64,000 bases of DNA from Devosia sp. A16 (GTDB taxonomy: Bacteria > Pseudomonadota > Alphaproteobacteria > Rhizobiales > Devosiaceae), in the NCBI RefSeq assembly GCF_001402915.1, contig NZ_CP012945.1, forward strand, positions 4,069,501-4,133,500, read 5' to 3'. Position numbers and translations under genes: made by a program. Positions 17,732-27,264 of this stretch are shown here, in pieces (within the stretch, counting starts at the first letter, position 1; each line of letters begins with the position of its first letter). The notes below the pieces were generated by a model. It saw nothing but the letters and a program-made list of their open reading frames with translations, did not search any database and had not been told where the DNA came from.

Positions 17732-20005
17732 ATGATGCGTCAGTACGAACTCGTCGAACGGGTCCAGGCCTACAACCCCAATACCGACGAGGCGCTGCTC
17801 AACAAGGCCTATGTCTATGCCATGCAGAAGCATGGCACGCAGAAGCGCGCCTCGGGCGACCCGTACTTCGCCCACCCGCTCGAAGTTGCCGCCATTCTCA
17901 CCGATCTGAAGCTCGACGATGCCTCGATCGCAGTGGCCCTGCTGCACGACACGATCGAGGATACCGATGCGACCCGCGCCGAGATCGATCAGTTGTTCGG
18001 CCCCGAGATCGGCGCCATCGTCGACGGGCTGACCAAGATCGAGCGGCTGCAACTGGTGACGCGCGAGGAGGCGCAGGCCGAGAACCTCAGAAAGCTGCTC
18101 CTCGCCATCTCCGCCGATGTGCGGGTGTTGCTGGTTAAGCTCGCGGACCGGCTGCACAACATGCGCACGCTCGACTTCATGCCGGAAAACAAGCGCAAGC
18201 GCATCGCCACCGAGACGATGGATATCTATGCGCCGTTGGCCGGCCGCATGGGCATGCAGGACATGCGCCAGGAACTCGAGGACCTGGCGTTCCGGGTGCT
18301 GCAGCCCGACCACTACAAGGCGATCACCGACCGCCTCGACGAGATGAAGTCGGAATTCGCCGACACCATCAAGACCATCCGGACCGAGCTCAGCGAAAAG
18401 CTGAAGGGCGACGGCATCGATGCCAGGGTGTCGGCGAGGGTGAAGTCACCCTGGTCGATCTTCACCAAGATCGAGCGCAAGCAGATCGCGCTGGAGCAGC
18501 TGTCCGATATGATCGGCTTCCGGGTGATCGTGCCGACGGTAGCCGATTGCTATCGTGCGCTGGGGATCGTCCACACCAACTGGAAGGTCGTTCCGGGCCG
18601 CTTCAAGGACTATATCTCGGTCCCCAAGCATAACGACTATCGCTCGATCCACACCACCATCGTCGGGGTAGGGCGGCAGCGCGCCGAGCTGCAGATCCGC
18701 ACCGAGGAGATGCACCGTATCGCCGAGCTCGGCATCGCCGCGCATGCCCTTTACAAGGAGGGCGCCACCGACATCCACAAGATCGAGAACGAGAGCAAGG
18801 CCTTCGTCTGGCTGCGCTCCACCATCAGCCATCTGACGGCCGGCTCCTCGACCGAGGATTTCCTCGAGTACACCAAGCTCGAGCTGTTCCAGGATCAGGT
18901 GTTCTGCTTCACGCCCAGGGGCCGGTTGATCGCGCTGCCGCGCGGCGGCACCCCGATCGATTTCGCCTATGCGCTGCACACCGATATCGGCGACACCTGC
19001 GTCGGCGCCAAGATCAATGGACAGATCGTCCCGCTGGTGACGCAACTGCGCTCGGGCGACGAGGTCGAGATCATCCGCGATCAGAACCACCTGCCGCCGT
19101 CGAACTGGGAGACCATCGCCGCCACCGGCAAAGCGCGGGCCGCGATCCGCCGCGCCGTGCGCCAGCAGGCGCAGGCCCGCGCCTATGCGCTGGGCGAACA
19201 TATGGTTTCGATGCTGCTCGAGCGCGAGGGCACCGGCCTCGACGACGGTGAGTTCAAGGTGCTGGCCGAAGGTCTCGGTCAGCCCGGCAAGCGCGACCTG
19301 CTGATTGCACTGGGCGAAGGCAAGATCGGCGGCGAGGAGCTCGACACCCAGGTCATGGAGGTGAAGGGGATCAAGCGGCGGCGCAAGAAGATCGACCTGC
19401 CGGTGCCCGACAAGGCCGAAGGCTGGTTCGCGCTCAAGGCCACGGACGAGTTCCGCTTCCGCGTCCCGGGCAATCCGCGCTCCGGTCCGCGCGCCAAGGC
19501 GGCGCTGACCCAACTCGATTTCAACACCCGTGTCGAGGTTTCGCCCGAAGGCGTGGTGCCGGGCGATCGACTGGTCGGCATCATGACGCCCGATACCCCG
19601 ATCACCATCTACCCGATCCACTCCGACGCCCTGTCCGAGCTCTACGACAGCGACGTCGCCTGGATCGACGTGCGTTGGGACATCGCCGGGCGCGAGGAGC
19701 GCGATCATCCCTGCGTCATCTCCATGCAGGCGCAGAACAAGCCCGGATCGCTGGCGCAGATCTCCACGGTGATTGCGGCCTGCGAGGCCAACATCCATAA
19801 TCTGGTGATGCGCATGGAATCGCCCGATTTCCATCGGTTCATTTTCCAGATCGAGGTCCGCGACCTCGCCCAGCTCACCGATGTGCTGAACTCGCTGAAG
19901 CTGGCGGCCGGGATTTCTGACGTACAGCGCGCCAGTGTCGCCGAGGCGCGCTCGCTGGATCGGCTGGAATGGACTGCGCCCGAACGGCAAGAGGAGCCCG
20001 CGTGA
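17732..20005 (+). CDS. rsh: Bifunctional (p)ppGpp synthetase/hydrolase
   Basis: The 757-residue protein has the full RelA/SpoT domain order. These are an HD hydrolase domain (YFAHPLEVA near residue 47; LLHDTIEDT near 72), a synthetase domain ([18 protein letters not shown] near 290), TGS ([20 protein letters not shown] near 388), a helical region and a C-terminal ACT domain ([11 protein letters not shown] near 668). It makes and degrades ppGpp on the ribosome or in the cytosol and sets the starvation response. The ATG at 17732 gives the family N-terminus [11 protein letters not shown]. An upstream in-frame start at 17642 falls in a repeat hairpin. Its stop overlaps the pyrE start. Confidence 0.95.
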   Translation: MMRQYELVERVQAYNPNTDEALLNKAYVYAMQKHGTQKRASGDPYFAHPLEVAAILTDLKLDDASIAVALLHDTIEDTDATRAEIDQLFGPEIGAIVDGLTKIERLQLVTREEAQAENLRKLLLAISADVRVLLVKLADRLHNMRTLDFMPENKRKRIATETMDIYAPLAGRMGMQDMRQELEDLAFRVLQPDHYKAITDRLDEMKSEFADTIKTIRTELSEKLKGDGIDARVSARVKSPWSIFTKIERKQIALEQLSDMIGFRVIVPTVADCYRALGIVHTNWKVVPGRFKDYISVPKHNDYRSIHTTIVGVGRQRAELQIRTEEMHRIAELGIAAHALYKEGATDIHKIENESKAFVWLRSTISHLTAGSSTEDFLEYTKLELFQDQVFCFTPRGRLIALPRGGTPIDFAYALHTDIGDTCVGAKINGQIVPLVTQLRSGDEVEIIRDQNHLPPSNWETIAATGKARAAIRRAVRQQAQARAYALGEHMVSMLLEREGTGLDDGEFKVLAEGLGQPGKRDLLIALGEGKIGGEELDTQVMEVKGIKRRRKKIDLPVPDKAEGWFALKATDEFRFRVPGNPRSGPRAKAALTQLDFNTRVEVSPEGVVPGDRLVGIMTPDTPITIYPIHSDALSELYDSDVAWIDVRWDIAGREERDHPCVISMQAQNKPGSLAQISTVIAACEANIHNLVMRMESPDFHRFIFQIEVRDLAQLTDVLNSLKLAAGISDVQRASVAEARSLDRLEWTAPERQEEPA

Positions 20006-20586
20006 CCACCGACGAAGTACTGGACCTGTTCCGCGAGAGCGGCGCCTTGCTCGAGGGGCATTTCATCCTCTCCTCCGGCTTGCGCTCGCCGATCTTCCTG
20101 CAGAAGGCCAAGGTGTTCATGCACCCGGCCAAAGCAGAGAAGCTCTGCCGCGCCCTGGCGCAGAAGATTCGCGCCGAAGGCTATGGTGACGTCAGCCAGA
20201 TCGTCTCTCCGGCGGTGGGCGGCATCATTCCGGGCTACGAGACGGCGCGACACCTTGGGGTGCCGGCGATCTACACCGAGCGCGTCGAGGGCAAGTTCGA
20301 ACTGCGCCGCGGCTTCGAACTGCAACCCGGCGAAAAGGTGATCATCGTCGAAGACATCGTCTCGACTGGTATCTCGATCCGTGAGTGCATCGAGGCGATC
20401 CGCAAGACCGGCGCGAATGTGGTGGCCGCTGCGTGCCTGATCGACCGGTCTGCCGGTGAAGCCGAAGTCGGCGTGCCGCTGGTCTCGCTGGTCCAGTACA
20501 AGGTGCCGGCCTATCCGGCCGATGCCCTGCCGCCGGAACTCGCGGCCATCCCGGCGGTCAAGCCGGGGTCGAGGGGGCTGTCATGA
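20002..20586 (+). CDS. pyrE: Orotate phosphoribosyltransferase
   Basis: PyrE converts orotate and PRPP to orotidine monophosphate in pyrimidine synthesis. The PRPP motif [13 protein letters not shown] lies near residue 113, and [12 protein letters not shown] near 17 binds orotate. The start is GTG at 20002, which shares four bases with the rsh stop, so translation is probably coupled. The length is 194 residues. Its place between rsh and acpS is usual for Hyphomicrobiales and links ppGpp control with nucleotide synthesis only by position. Confidence 0.95.
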   Translation: MTTDEVLDLFRESGALLEGHFILSSGLRSPIFLQKAKVFMHPAKAEKLCRALAQKIRAEGYGDVSQIVSPAVGGIIPGYETARHLGVPAIYTERVEGKFELRRGFELQPGEKVIIVEDIVSTGISIRECIEAIRKTGANVVAAACLIDRSAGEAEVGVPLVSLVQYKVPAYPADALPPELAAIPAVKPGSRGLS

Positions 20587-21002
20587 TCATCGGTCTCGGC
20601 AACGACCTGTGCGACATCAAGCGGGTCGAGAAGACTCTGGAGCGCTATGGCGATCGCTTCACGCATCGGATCTTCACCGAGCTCGAGCGACAGAAATCCG
20701 ATCGCCGGGCGCAGCGCGCCGCGTCCTACGCCAAGCGCTTCGCCGCCAAGGAAGCCTGCTCGAAGGCCCTGGGGACCGGCCTTAGTTTCGGCGTTTATTG
20801 GCGCGACATGGGCGTCGTGAACCTCCCTTCGGGCAAGCCGACCATGAAATTGACCAATGGCGCTGCCCGCATTCTGGAGCGGCTTGTTCCGGCCGGTCAC
20901 AAGCCACATATCCACCTGACCATTACCGACGACGGCGGCATGGCGCAGGCGTTCGTCATTATCGAGGCGCTGCCGGTTGACCAGGCGGCGGCCCTCCCGT
21001 AA
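20583..21002 (+). CDS. acpS: Holo-[acyl-carrier-protein] synthase
   Basis: AcpS transfers 4'-phosphopantetheine from CoA to the serine of acyl carrier protein. The 139-residue protein begins [16 protein letters not shown] (Mg-binding Asp) and has [15 protein letters not shown] (Glu and Lys of the active site). The ATG overlaps the pyrE stop (ATGA). lepB follows after a 30-base gap with GGGGGCAGAGGCGAGA as ribosome site. Confidence 0.95.
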   Translation: MIIGLGNDLCDIKRVEKTLERYGDRFTHRIFTELERQKSDRRAQRAASYAKRFAAKEACSKALGTGLSFGVYWRDMGVVNLPSGKPTMKLTNGAARILERLVPAGHKPHIHLTITDDGGMAQAFVIIEALPVDQAAALP

Positions 21003-21032
21003 CCACTTGCCCCCTGGGGGCAGAGGCGAGAA

Positions 21033-21797
21033 ATGAGCCAGTCCATGTCGAAAGCCGAAGCCAAGGCCGGCAAAAAGAAGAACGAGCTGCTCGAGACGAT
21101 CATCGTGATCATCGAGGCGCTGGCGATCGCGCTGATTTTCCGAACCTTCCTCTATCAGCCCTTCTCGATTCCGACGGCTTCGATGCAGCAGACGCTGATG
21201 ATCGGCGACTATTTCGTCGCCAACAAGTGGGCCTGGGGGTTCGGCAAATACTCCTTCCCGATCGCTCTGCCGTTCAACGGCCGCCTCTTCGGCAGCGAGC
21301 CGCAGCGTGGCGATGTCGCCGTGTTCCGCAACGAAATCACCAACGAAGACTATATCAAGCGGGTGATTGGCATGCCGGGCGACCGCATCCAGATGAAGGC
21401 GGGGCGCCTCTACATCAACGGCACCATGGTCGAGCGCGAGCAGATCGGCACCGCCGAGGACACCGACAGCTACATGACCACCGTGCCGGTGATCGTTTAC
21501 ACTGAAACTCTGCCCAATGGCGTCAAGCACACCATCCAGGAAATCTCCGACAACGAGCAGCTCGACAACACCGCCGAGTATGTCGTTCCCGCCGGGCACT
21601 TCTTCATGATGGGCGACAACCGGGACCGCTCTGCCGACAGCCGGGTGCTGAACCAGGTGGGCTACGTGCCGCTCGACAACCTGATCGGCAAGGCCGAGGC
21701 GCGCTTCTTCTCGATCAAGAACAACCTGCCGCCGTGGCAGCTGTGGGAATGGCCGGCCAACGTGCGTTGGGATCGGATGTTCCAGTCCGTGAACTGA
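21033..21797 (+). CDS. lepB: Signal peptidase I
   Basis: LepB cleaves Sec and Tat signal peptides at the periplasmic face of the inner membrane. The 254-residue protein has one membrane helix (about 20-40). The catalytic serine lies in SIPTASMQQTL (near residue 50) and the lysine in YIKRVIGMPGDR (near 108). Box E follows as GHFFMMGDNRDRSADSR (near 188). Its TGA overlaps the rnc ATG by one base, so the two are translationally coupled. Confidence 0.95.
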   Translation: MSQSMSKAEAKAGKKKNELLETIIVIIEALAIALIFRTFLYQPFSIPTASMQQTLMIGDYFVANKWAWGFGKYSFPIALPFNGRLFGSEPQRGDVAVFRNEITNEDYIKRVIGMPGDRIQMKAGRLYINGTMVEREQIGTAEDTDSYMTTVPVIVYTETLPNGVKHTIQEISDNEQLDNTAEYVVPAGHFFMMGDNRDRSADSRVLNQVGYVPLDNLIGKAEARFFSIKNNLPPWQLWEWPANVRWDRMFQSVN

Positions 21798-22501
21798 TGG
21801 GGAAGGGACGTTCGCACGAAAAGCTCGAGGCTCGTCTGGGATATCGGTTTGCCGACCCGGACCTGCTCGATCGGGCGCTGACCCATTCGAGCGCCGTCTC
21901 GCCTGGCAAGCGCATCGAGCGCTCCTACCAGCGGCTCGAGTTTCTCGGCGACCGCGTGCTCGGTCTGGTGGTGGCCGACATGCTCTATCGGCGGATGCCC
22001 AAGGCCAATGAAGGCGAGCTGTCGCGCTCGCTGAATACCCTGGTGCGCAAGGAGACCTGCGCGGCCATCGCCCGGCAGCTCGATCTCGGCTCCGAAATGA
22101 ACCTCGGCGACAGTGAGGCGCGCACCGGCGGCGCCAACAAGGACGCCATCCTTGGCGACATTGCCGAGGCGGTGATCGGGGCGATCTTCTGCGATGGCGG
22201 CCTGGGCCAGGCCTACGAGATCGTCGAGCGGCTGTTCGGCGAGCAACTCGCCCATGCCGGCCACGTCCGCGCCGACCCCAAGACCACACTGCAGGAATGG
22301 GCGCAGGGCCGGGGGCTCGAGCCGCCGCTCTATGCCGAGATCGAACGCACCGGCCCCGATCACGCGCCGGAATTCACCATTGCGGTGCGGTTGGGCAACT
22401 TCCCGGCCATCACCGCCACCGGCCCCTCCAAGAAGCTGGCCGAGCACAAGGCCGCCGAGGCTTTCCTCATCCGAGAGAAGGTCTGGCGCGACACCATATG
22501 A
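21797..22501 (+). CDS. rnc: Ribonuclease III
   Basis: RNase III cuts double-stranded RNA in rRNA and mRNA processing. The 234-residue protein has the signature RLEFLGDRVLGLVVADML (near residue 45) with catalytic Glu and Asp, and a second acidic site DAILGDIAEAVIGAIF (near 116). A C-terminal dsRNA-binding domain starts at DPKTTLQEW (near 160). The start overlaps the lepB stop and the end overlaps the era start (ATGA). Confidence 0.95.
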   Translation: MGKGRSHEKLEARLGYRFADPDLLDRALTHSSAVSPGKRIERSYQRLEFLGDRVLGLVVADMLYRRMPKANEGELSRSLNTLVRKETCAAIARQLDLGSEMNLGDSEARTGGANKDAILGDIAEAVIGAIFCDGGLGQAYEIVERLFGEQLAHAGHVRADPKTTLQEWAQGRGLEPPLYAEIERTGPDHAPEFTIAVRLGNFPAITATGPSKKLAEHKAAEAFLIREKVWRDTI

Positions 22502-23448
22502 CCGACAAGAACGAAATGCCCGAAGCCGCCGAACTGCCGGTGGCGGGCGAAAACACCCGCTGCGGCTTTGTCGCGCTGGTCGGCGCGCCGAATGCCGGTA
22601 AATCGACACTGCTCAATGCGCTGGTGGGCACCAAGGTCTCGATCGTCACGCACAAGGCGCAGACGACGCGCTCGATGATCCGAGGCGTGGTCACCGAGGG
22701 CGACGGCCAGATCGTTTTCATCGACACGCCGGGCATCTTCGCCCCCAAGCGACGGCTCGACCGCGCCATGGTGGACGCAGCCTGGAGCGGGGCAGGCGAT
22801 GCGGACCTCGTGGCGCTGATCGTCGACGCCGAACGTGGCGTCACCCCCGAGATCGAAGCGCTGCTGGAGGGCCTCGAGAACGTGCCGCACCCCAAGGTGC
22901 TGGTGCTCAACAAGGTCGACCTGATCAGGCCGGAAAAGCTGCTCAAGCTCGCCGAAGACCTGAACGGGCGGCTGCGCTTCGAGCGGACTTTCATGATCTC
23001 GGCGCTATCAGGCAGTGGCGTGCAGGATTTCCTCGACTGGGCGCTCGAGCGCATCCCGCTCGGTCCCTGGCACTTCCCGGAGGACCAGCTCACCGACCTG
23101 ACGCTGCAGATCACTGCCGCCGAAGTGACGCGCGAGAAGCTGTTCCTGCGCGTCCATGACGAGATCCCGTACAACGCCACGGTCGAGGGCGAGAAGTTCA
23201 CCATCAACAAGGACGGTTCGTACCGCATCGACCAATTGATCTACGTCACCCGTGACACGCACAAGAAGATCATCCTGGGTGCCGGCGGCCAGACCATCAA
23301 GGCGATCGGAGCCGAAGCGCGCAAGGAACTGATGGAGATCTTCGAGGTGCCGGTGCACCTGTTCATCTTCGTCAAGGTTCGCGAGAAATGGGGCGACGAT
23401 CCCGAGCGCTATCGCGAGATGGGGCTGGAGTACCCGCACCAGAAGTGA
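22498..23448 (+). CDS. era: GTPase Era
   Basis: Era binds the 3' end of 16S rRNA and helps 30S assembly. The 316-residue protein has G1 GAPNAGKST, G3 DTPG, G4 NKVD and a C-terminal KH domain with the motif ILGAGGQTIKAIG. The start ATG at 22498 overlaps the rnc stop and leaves an N-terminal leader of about 20 residues before the G domain. This completes a five-gene run with overlapping or close junctions. Confidence 0.96.
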   Translation: MTDKNEMPEAAELPVAGENTRCGFVALVGAPNAGKSTLLNALVGTKVSIVTHKAQTTRSMIRGVVTEGDGQIVFIDTPGIFAPKRRLDRAMVDAAWSGAGDADLVALIVDAERGVTPEIEALLEGLENVPHPKVLVLNKVDLIRPEKLLKLAEDLNGRLRFERTFMISALSGSGVQDFLDWALERIPLGPWHFPEDQLTDLTLQITAAEVTREKLFLRVHDEIPYNATVEGEKFTINKDGSYRIDQLIYVTRDTHKKIILGAGGQTIKAIGAEARKELMEIFEVPVHLFIFVKVREKWGDDPERYREMGLEYPHQK

Positions 23449-23471
23449 AGCGCGCGGAGGCGTGACAGTCC

Positions 23472-24194
23472 ATGCAGTGGGACGGTGAGGGCCTCATAGT
23501 CGGCGTTCGCCGGCACGGCGAGTCGAGCGTCATCGCCGAAGTGATGGTCGAGGGCAGGGGGCGGCAGCTCGGGCTGATCCGGGGAGGCCGTTCCTCCAAG
23601 CTCGCCGCGACCCTGCAGCCCGGCAACTCCGTACAGGTCAGCTGGCGGGCGCGGCTGGAGGAGCATCTGGGCACCTTCACCCTGGAGCTGCTCGAGGCCC
23701 GCGCCGCCGGACTGATCGCCGATCGGGCAAAACTCTATGCCAGTCAGATCGTCTGCGAGCACCTGCGCCTGCTGCCGGAGCGCGACCCGCATGACCGCCT
23801 GCTCGGGCTGGCCATTCGCATTCTCGACCAGCAGGGCACTCTGCTCGAGCTCGGTGCCTCGGTGGCGCGCTTCGAGCTGATCCTGCTCGACGAGTTGGGC
23901 TTCGGTCTTGACCTCGCGAGCTGCGCTGCAACCGGCGTGACGCGCGAACTGACGCATGTCTCGCCAAAATCGGGCAGGGCGGTGAGCCGCGCCGCCGCCG
24001 AACCCTATCTGCCCCGCCTGTTGCGACTGCCGCCATTCCTGATCACCAGTGCCGATCCCACTGGCGACGATGTGGCCGACGCCTTCCGGCTGACCGGGCA
24101 TTTCCTGGACATGCATGTGTGGATGCCGCGGCAACTGCAGCCGCCTGCGATCCGCGATACATTTGTTGAACTGGTATCAAAGCCCGACGTTTGA
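23472..24194 (+). CDS. recO: DNA repair protein RecO
   Basis: RecO anneals single strands and loads RecA with RecR in the RecFOR pathway. The 240-residue protein has the N-terminal OB fold (EGLIVGVRRHGESSVIAEVMVEG), then the helical domain with FELILLDELGFGLDL near residue 136. The family's CxxC zinc site is reduced to single Cys residues, as in many alphaproteobacterial RecO proteins. It lies 23 bases after era. Confidence 0.93.
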   Translation: MQWDGEGLIVGVRRHGESSVIAEVMVEGRGRQLGLIRGGRSSKLAATLQPGNSVQVSWRARLEEHLGTFTLELLEARAAGLIADRAKLYASQIVCEHLRLLPERDPHDRLLGLAIRILDQQGTLLELGASVARFELILLDELGFGLDLASCAATGVTRELTHVSPKSGRAVSRAAAEPYLPRLLRLPPFLITSADPTGDDVADAFRLTGHFLDMHVWMPRQLQPPAIRDTFVELVSKPDV

Positions 24195-24228
24195 TCGATC
24201 GACGCGGGACTGCTGGGAGAAATCGAGA

Positions 24229-24696
24229 ATGGCGGATCACCTGCGCATCGATACGGCATCGCTGGTCATCGCCGCGCCGGCCGAGACCATCTACCGGGCG
24301 TTCGTCGATCGCGAGGCATTGCTGGCGTGGTTGCCTCCACAGGGGATGACCGGCGAACTCCTCGAGTTCGAACCACGCCCGGGTGGCGCCTTCCGAATGG
24401 CGCTGCACTACGACGCACCCGGCCACGGCAAGACCACCACCGATACCGATGTCGTCGAATCCGAGTTCGCCGAACTGGTGCCTGGGCGGCGGGTCGTGCA
24501 ACTGGTGCGCTTCAGAAGCGATGACCCCGCCTTTGCCGGCACGATGCGTATGGTCTGGGACCTCGAGGCGGCCCAAGGCGGCACGCGCGTCATCTTCCTT
24601 GCCGAGGACGTGCCCCCTGGCATCAGCAAGGAGGACCACCACGAGGGGTTGAGGTCTTCGTTGGACAATCTGGCCAAGTACGTGACGGGGAATTAG
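24229..24696 (+). CDS. SRPBCC (AHSA1/START-like) family protein
   Basis: The 155-residue protein has the Activator-of-Hsp90-like START fold pattern. An N-terminal strand with APAETIYRAFVDREALLAWL is followed by a G-G-A-F-R-M segment and a C-terminal helix (HHEGLRSSLDNLAKYV). Members bind small hydrophobic ligands in a cavity, and many have no known function. The start ATG at 24229 is the natural N-terminus for the family. It ends convergently with the DUF6898 gene. Confidence 0.88.
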   Translation: MADHLRIDTASLVIAAPAETIYRAFVDREALLAWLPPQGMTGELLEFEPRPGGAFRMALHYDAPGHGKTTTDTDVVESEFAELVPGRRVVQLVRFRSDDPAFAGTMRMVWDLEAAQGGTRVIFLAEDVPPGISKEDHHEGLRSSLDNLAKYVTGN

Positions 24697-24760
24697 GGGG
24701 CGGCTGCTCATCTCACCCCGGTCACACCGTGAGTGGGGAGCGCGGCTATCCGAGAACTGA

Positions 24761-25018
24761 CTAAGCGTATTTCGCCGGCTTTGGCCCGGGAGATGGTGGC
24801 GGCTCCTCGCCGCCGAGCTTGCGCCGGAGCTTGCCGAGCGCCAGCGACCGCATCTGCAACGGGGTCGCGCTCAACGGGGCGATGACCACCACCTCGGTGC
24901 CGGTCGCCTCGTCGATGGCGGCGACGCGCATCTGCTGGCCGAGTTGCGTAAACTCGAAGAGGACTCGCTGCCCGGAAGGGTGTCGGCCGGCCGGACGATT
25001 GTCGTCGGGGCCGGCCAT
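24761..25018 (-). CDS. DUF6898-like small protein
   Basis: The 85-residue protein contains VLFEFTQLGQQMRVAAIDEATGTEVVVIAPLSA and then a short helix ALGKLRRKLGG, a pattern I associate with DUF6898 of Hyphomicrobiales. The C-terminus is Pro-rich. It starts 5 bases after the ldtP stop on the same strand, so it is likely co-transcribed with ldtP. The function is unknown. Confidence 0.7.
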   Translation of the reverse strand: MAGPDDNRPAGRHPSGQRVLFEFTQLGQQMRVAAIDEATGTEVVVIAPLSATPLQMRSLALGKLRRKLGGEEPPPSPGPKPAKYA

Positions 25019-25023
25019 CTCGA

Positions 25024-26289
25024 TCAGCCCTGGGCGAAGTTGACGATGCCCTGCGCGTCGAACTGGTAGACGTCGTCGCGGAAGCTCACCGTGCCCTGCC
25101 GGTTGGCCCAGGCGGTGATGTAGGTTGTGTGGATCGGGACCTGCACGTCGAGCTTGATATCCTCGCGCATGCCTTGTTCCCAGGCAGCCATCACGCTTTC
25201 CGGGGTCCAGCCGCCGCCATTGTCGCGCAACAGCCAGGCCACCAGCTCCTCGATGTTCTCGCAGCGCATGCAGCCCGACGAGTGGAAGCGGGCGTTCTCG
25301 CCGAACAGCGCCTTCTGCGGCGTGTCGTGCATGTAGACGTCGTACTTGTTGTAGAAGTCGATCTTGCAGTGACCCATCGAGTTCTCGCCGCCCGGGTCCT
25401 GCCGGAAGGTGTACTTCACCGCCTCGGTGGTCTGCCAGTTGATCGCCGTCGGCGGAATCTCGTTGCCCTTGCCGTCGAAGATGCGGATGCGGAACTTGGT
25501 CAGGTACTCCGGATCCTCGTTCATGTACTTGATCAGATCCTTCTCGATGATGCTCTTGGGCACCGTCCAGTAGGGATTGAATTTCACCTGGAAGATCTTG
25601 GAGTTGAGGATCGGCGTCGCGCGGTCGACCTTGCCGACCACCGAGTTGTGGCGCTGCACCACCTGCGCGCCCTCGACCGCCTCGACCATGGCAGCCGGAA
25701 TATTCACCACGACGTACCGATCGGAGAGCGCCGAAGCCCACTGATCGATGCGCTGCGCGTTGAGGCGGAGCTGGTTGAGGCGGTAGTCGGCCGGCACGGA
25801 CAGCGCGTAGAAGGTCGCTTCGTCCACGGTGCCGTTGATGACCAGGCCATGGCGGGCCTGGAATAGGCGCACTGCCGCGTCGAGCCCCGCATCGAACTCG
25901 TCGTTGACGCGCTTTTCGAGCGGCATGTCGCCGTTGATCATCAGGCGACGCTTCAACAGCGCAGCGGCGCGGCGCGACACGCCCAGCTTCAGCCCGAAAG
26001 TTTCGCGTGTCGGCGCTTCCCAGCTGCCGTTGGCAGCGATGAACGCCTCGTAGTTCTGGATGGCGAGCTGCAGGTTGTACGAGGTGTCGTAGCTGAGGAT
26101 CGGCTCGATGGTATCGACGAGGCTCTTGGCGGTCGCGGTGTTGCCCTCCTGGTCGACGTTCTTGATCCGGTTCTCCTTGTTGAGGGAGTCCCAGAAGTTG
26201 TCTTCCTGCGCCCGCGCGATCGCCGGCATCGCGAGACCAGCGCCCATCGCCGCCATGGAGGTGAGGAGGTTCCGTCGATTCAGTCGCAT
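25024..26289 (-). CDS. ldtP: L,D-transpeptidase (YcbB/LdtP type)
   Basis: The 421-residue enzyme forms 3-3 cross-links in peptidoglycan or attaches proteins to it in the periplasm. The start at 26289 gives a twin-arginine-like signal (MRLNRRNLLTS, then a hydrophobic stretch ending AIARAQ). A peptidoglycan-binding-like segment lies near 165-210 (AVRLFQARHGL). The YkuD domain has HDTPQKALF and the catalytic cysteine in HSSGCMRCE (near residue 350). It follows the MarR-type gene ldtR, as in Liberibacter and Sinorhizobium, where LdtR activates ldtP (established for those species). Confidence 0.9.
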   Translation of the reverse strand: MRLNRRNLLTSMAAMGAGLAMPAIARAQEDNFWDSLNKENRIKNVDQEGNTATAKSLVDTIEPILSYDTSYNLQLAIQNYEAFIAANGSWEAPTRETFGLKLGVSRRAAALLKRRLMINGDMPLEKRVNDEFDAGLDAAVRLFQARHGLVINGTVDEATFYALSVPADYRLNQLRLNAQRIDQWASALSDRYVVVNIPAAMVEAVEGAQVVQRHNSVVGKVDRATPILNSKIFQVKFNPYWTVPKSIIEKDLIKYMNEDPEYLTKFRIRIFDGKGNEIPPTAINWQTTEAVKYTFRQDPGGENSMGHCKIDFYNKYDVYMHDTPQKALFGENARFHSSGCMRCENIEELVAWLLRDNGGGWTPESVMAAWEQGMREDIKLDVQVPIHTTYITAWANRQGTVSFRDDVYQFDAQGIVNFAQG

Positions 26290-26475
26290 CAAGTCACCCA
26301 AAGTCGCCAATCCGAGAGGTTGTCCCTCATAGCATCGACCCCGGAATAGCTCCAACGCGGTCAAGCAGGTTTGAACTGCCGGACGATCGGACGCACAGGA
26401 CCCAGGGACTTGCGGCGACGAGGGATCGATCCGCAATTGGTTCGATGCAATAGCTGCATTCTGGGCATAAATAAG

Positions 26476-26500
26476 AAACGCCGGCTTAAAGCCGGCGTTT
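26476..26500 (-). terminator. Rho-independent terminator after ldtR
   Basis: An 11 bp perfect stem (26476-26486 with 26490-26500) closes a three-base loop. Read leftwards it ends in TTTCTTATTTAT. It separates ldtR from ldtP within the 265 bp gap 26290-26554, so ldtP needs its own promoter there. Confidence 0.8.
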
Positions 26501-26554
26501 GCTGAACCTGTTGTGGCAAGGATGCCACACTGGTTGGGTGAGCTTTGATCGAGA

Positions 26555-27064
26555 TCAGAGCTTGTAGAGGATCTGGTCGACCCAGAAGCGCTCCAGCCGA
26601 CCCAGCGCCTTGTTGAGGCCCTCGAAGGTCTCGCCGTTGAGGCCGCCGACCTTTTCGATCGACTTGAGGTGACGATCGTAGAGTTCGTCGATCACCTCGG
26701 CCACTTCCTCGCCCTTGGGGGTAAGGCGGATGCGAACCGAGCGGCGGTCGGAGCGCGAGCGCTCCTGGAAGATGTAGCCCGTCTCGACCAGCTTCTTGAG
26801 ATTGTACGAAACGTTCGAGCCCAGGTAGTAGCCCCGCGAGCGCAACTCGCCGGCGGTCATCTCGGCATCGCCGATGTTGAACATCAGCAGCGCCTGGACG
26901 GGATTGATGTCGTCCCAGCCCATCCGGTCGAACTCGTCCTTGATCAGGTCGAGCAGCCGGCGATGGAGCCGTTCGACACGGCTGACGGCTTCGAGGTAGA
27001 GCGGCTTCAGCCCCTGGGCTTCTTCCGGAACCATTGCCTCTGCGGCGTTGGATTTGATTGCCAT
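26555..27064 (-). CDS. ldtR: MarR-family regulator LdtR
   Basis: The 169-residue protein has the MarR winged helix-turn-helix, with a recognition region SRGYYLGSNVSYNLKKLVETGYI and a wing RSRSDRRSVRIRLTPKGEE. The flanking helices form the dimer interface. The protein and its position next to an L,D-transpeptidase match LdtR, which controls wall remodelling and osmotic tolerance in related species. A dyad upstream of its own start (27137-27173) is a candidate autoregulatory site. Confidence 0.9.
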   Translation of the reverse strand: MAIKSNAAEAMVPEEAQGLKPLYLEAVSRVERLHRRLLDLIKDEFDRMGWDDINPVQALLMFNIGDAEMTAGELRSRGYYLGSNVSYNLKKLVETGYIFQERSRSDRRSVRIRLTPKGEEVAEVIDELYDRHLKSIEKVGGLNGETFEGLNKALGRLERFWVDQILYKL

Positions 27065-27136
27065 TGTTGCCTCACTGTCCTGTCGTCTTGCGCGATTTCT
27101 TCGCGTCTCATAGGCCCCAAATTACGGGGGCCCAAA

Positions 27137-27173
27137 TAAGATCGCCTTAAGCCGTAGACTTAAAACTATCTTA
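27137..27173. promoter_or_regulatory. Candidate LdtR operator (imperfect dyad)
   Basis: TAAGATCGCCTTAAG (27137-27151) and CTTAAAACTATCTTA (27159-27173) are inverted copies matching at 11 of 15 positions around a seven-base centre. The site is AT-rich in a GC-rich genome and lies 73 bases upstream of the ldtR start. Confidence 0.5.
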
Positions 27174-27264
27174 CGGAAAAAGTTCAGGAATTTGGCTTTA
27201 CGAGAGGTAACCGCGGGTCAGAAAATTGTAACCTGAATCGTCCGTTACCGACCCTTGCGAGCGC

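Noticed and set aside
18446-19990. 514-codon open frame on the minus strand inside rsh
   Set aside because: It is the antisense shadow of a firmly identified gene in GC-rich DNA. Its translation is rich in Arg, Asp and His with no domain.
24761-25741. 326-codon minus-strand frame covering the 3' part of ldtP
   Set aside because: Only its last 85 codons (24761-25018) look like a gene. The upstream part is an out-of-frame reading of ldtP.
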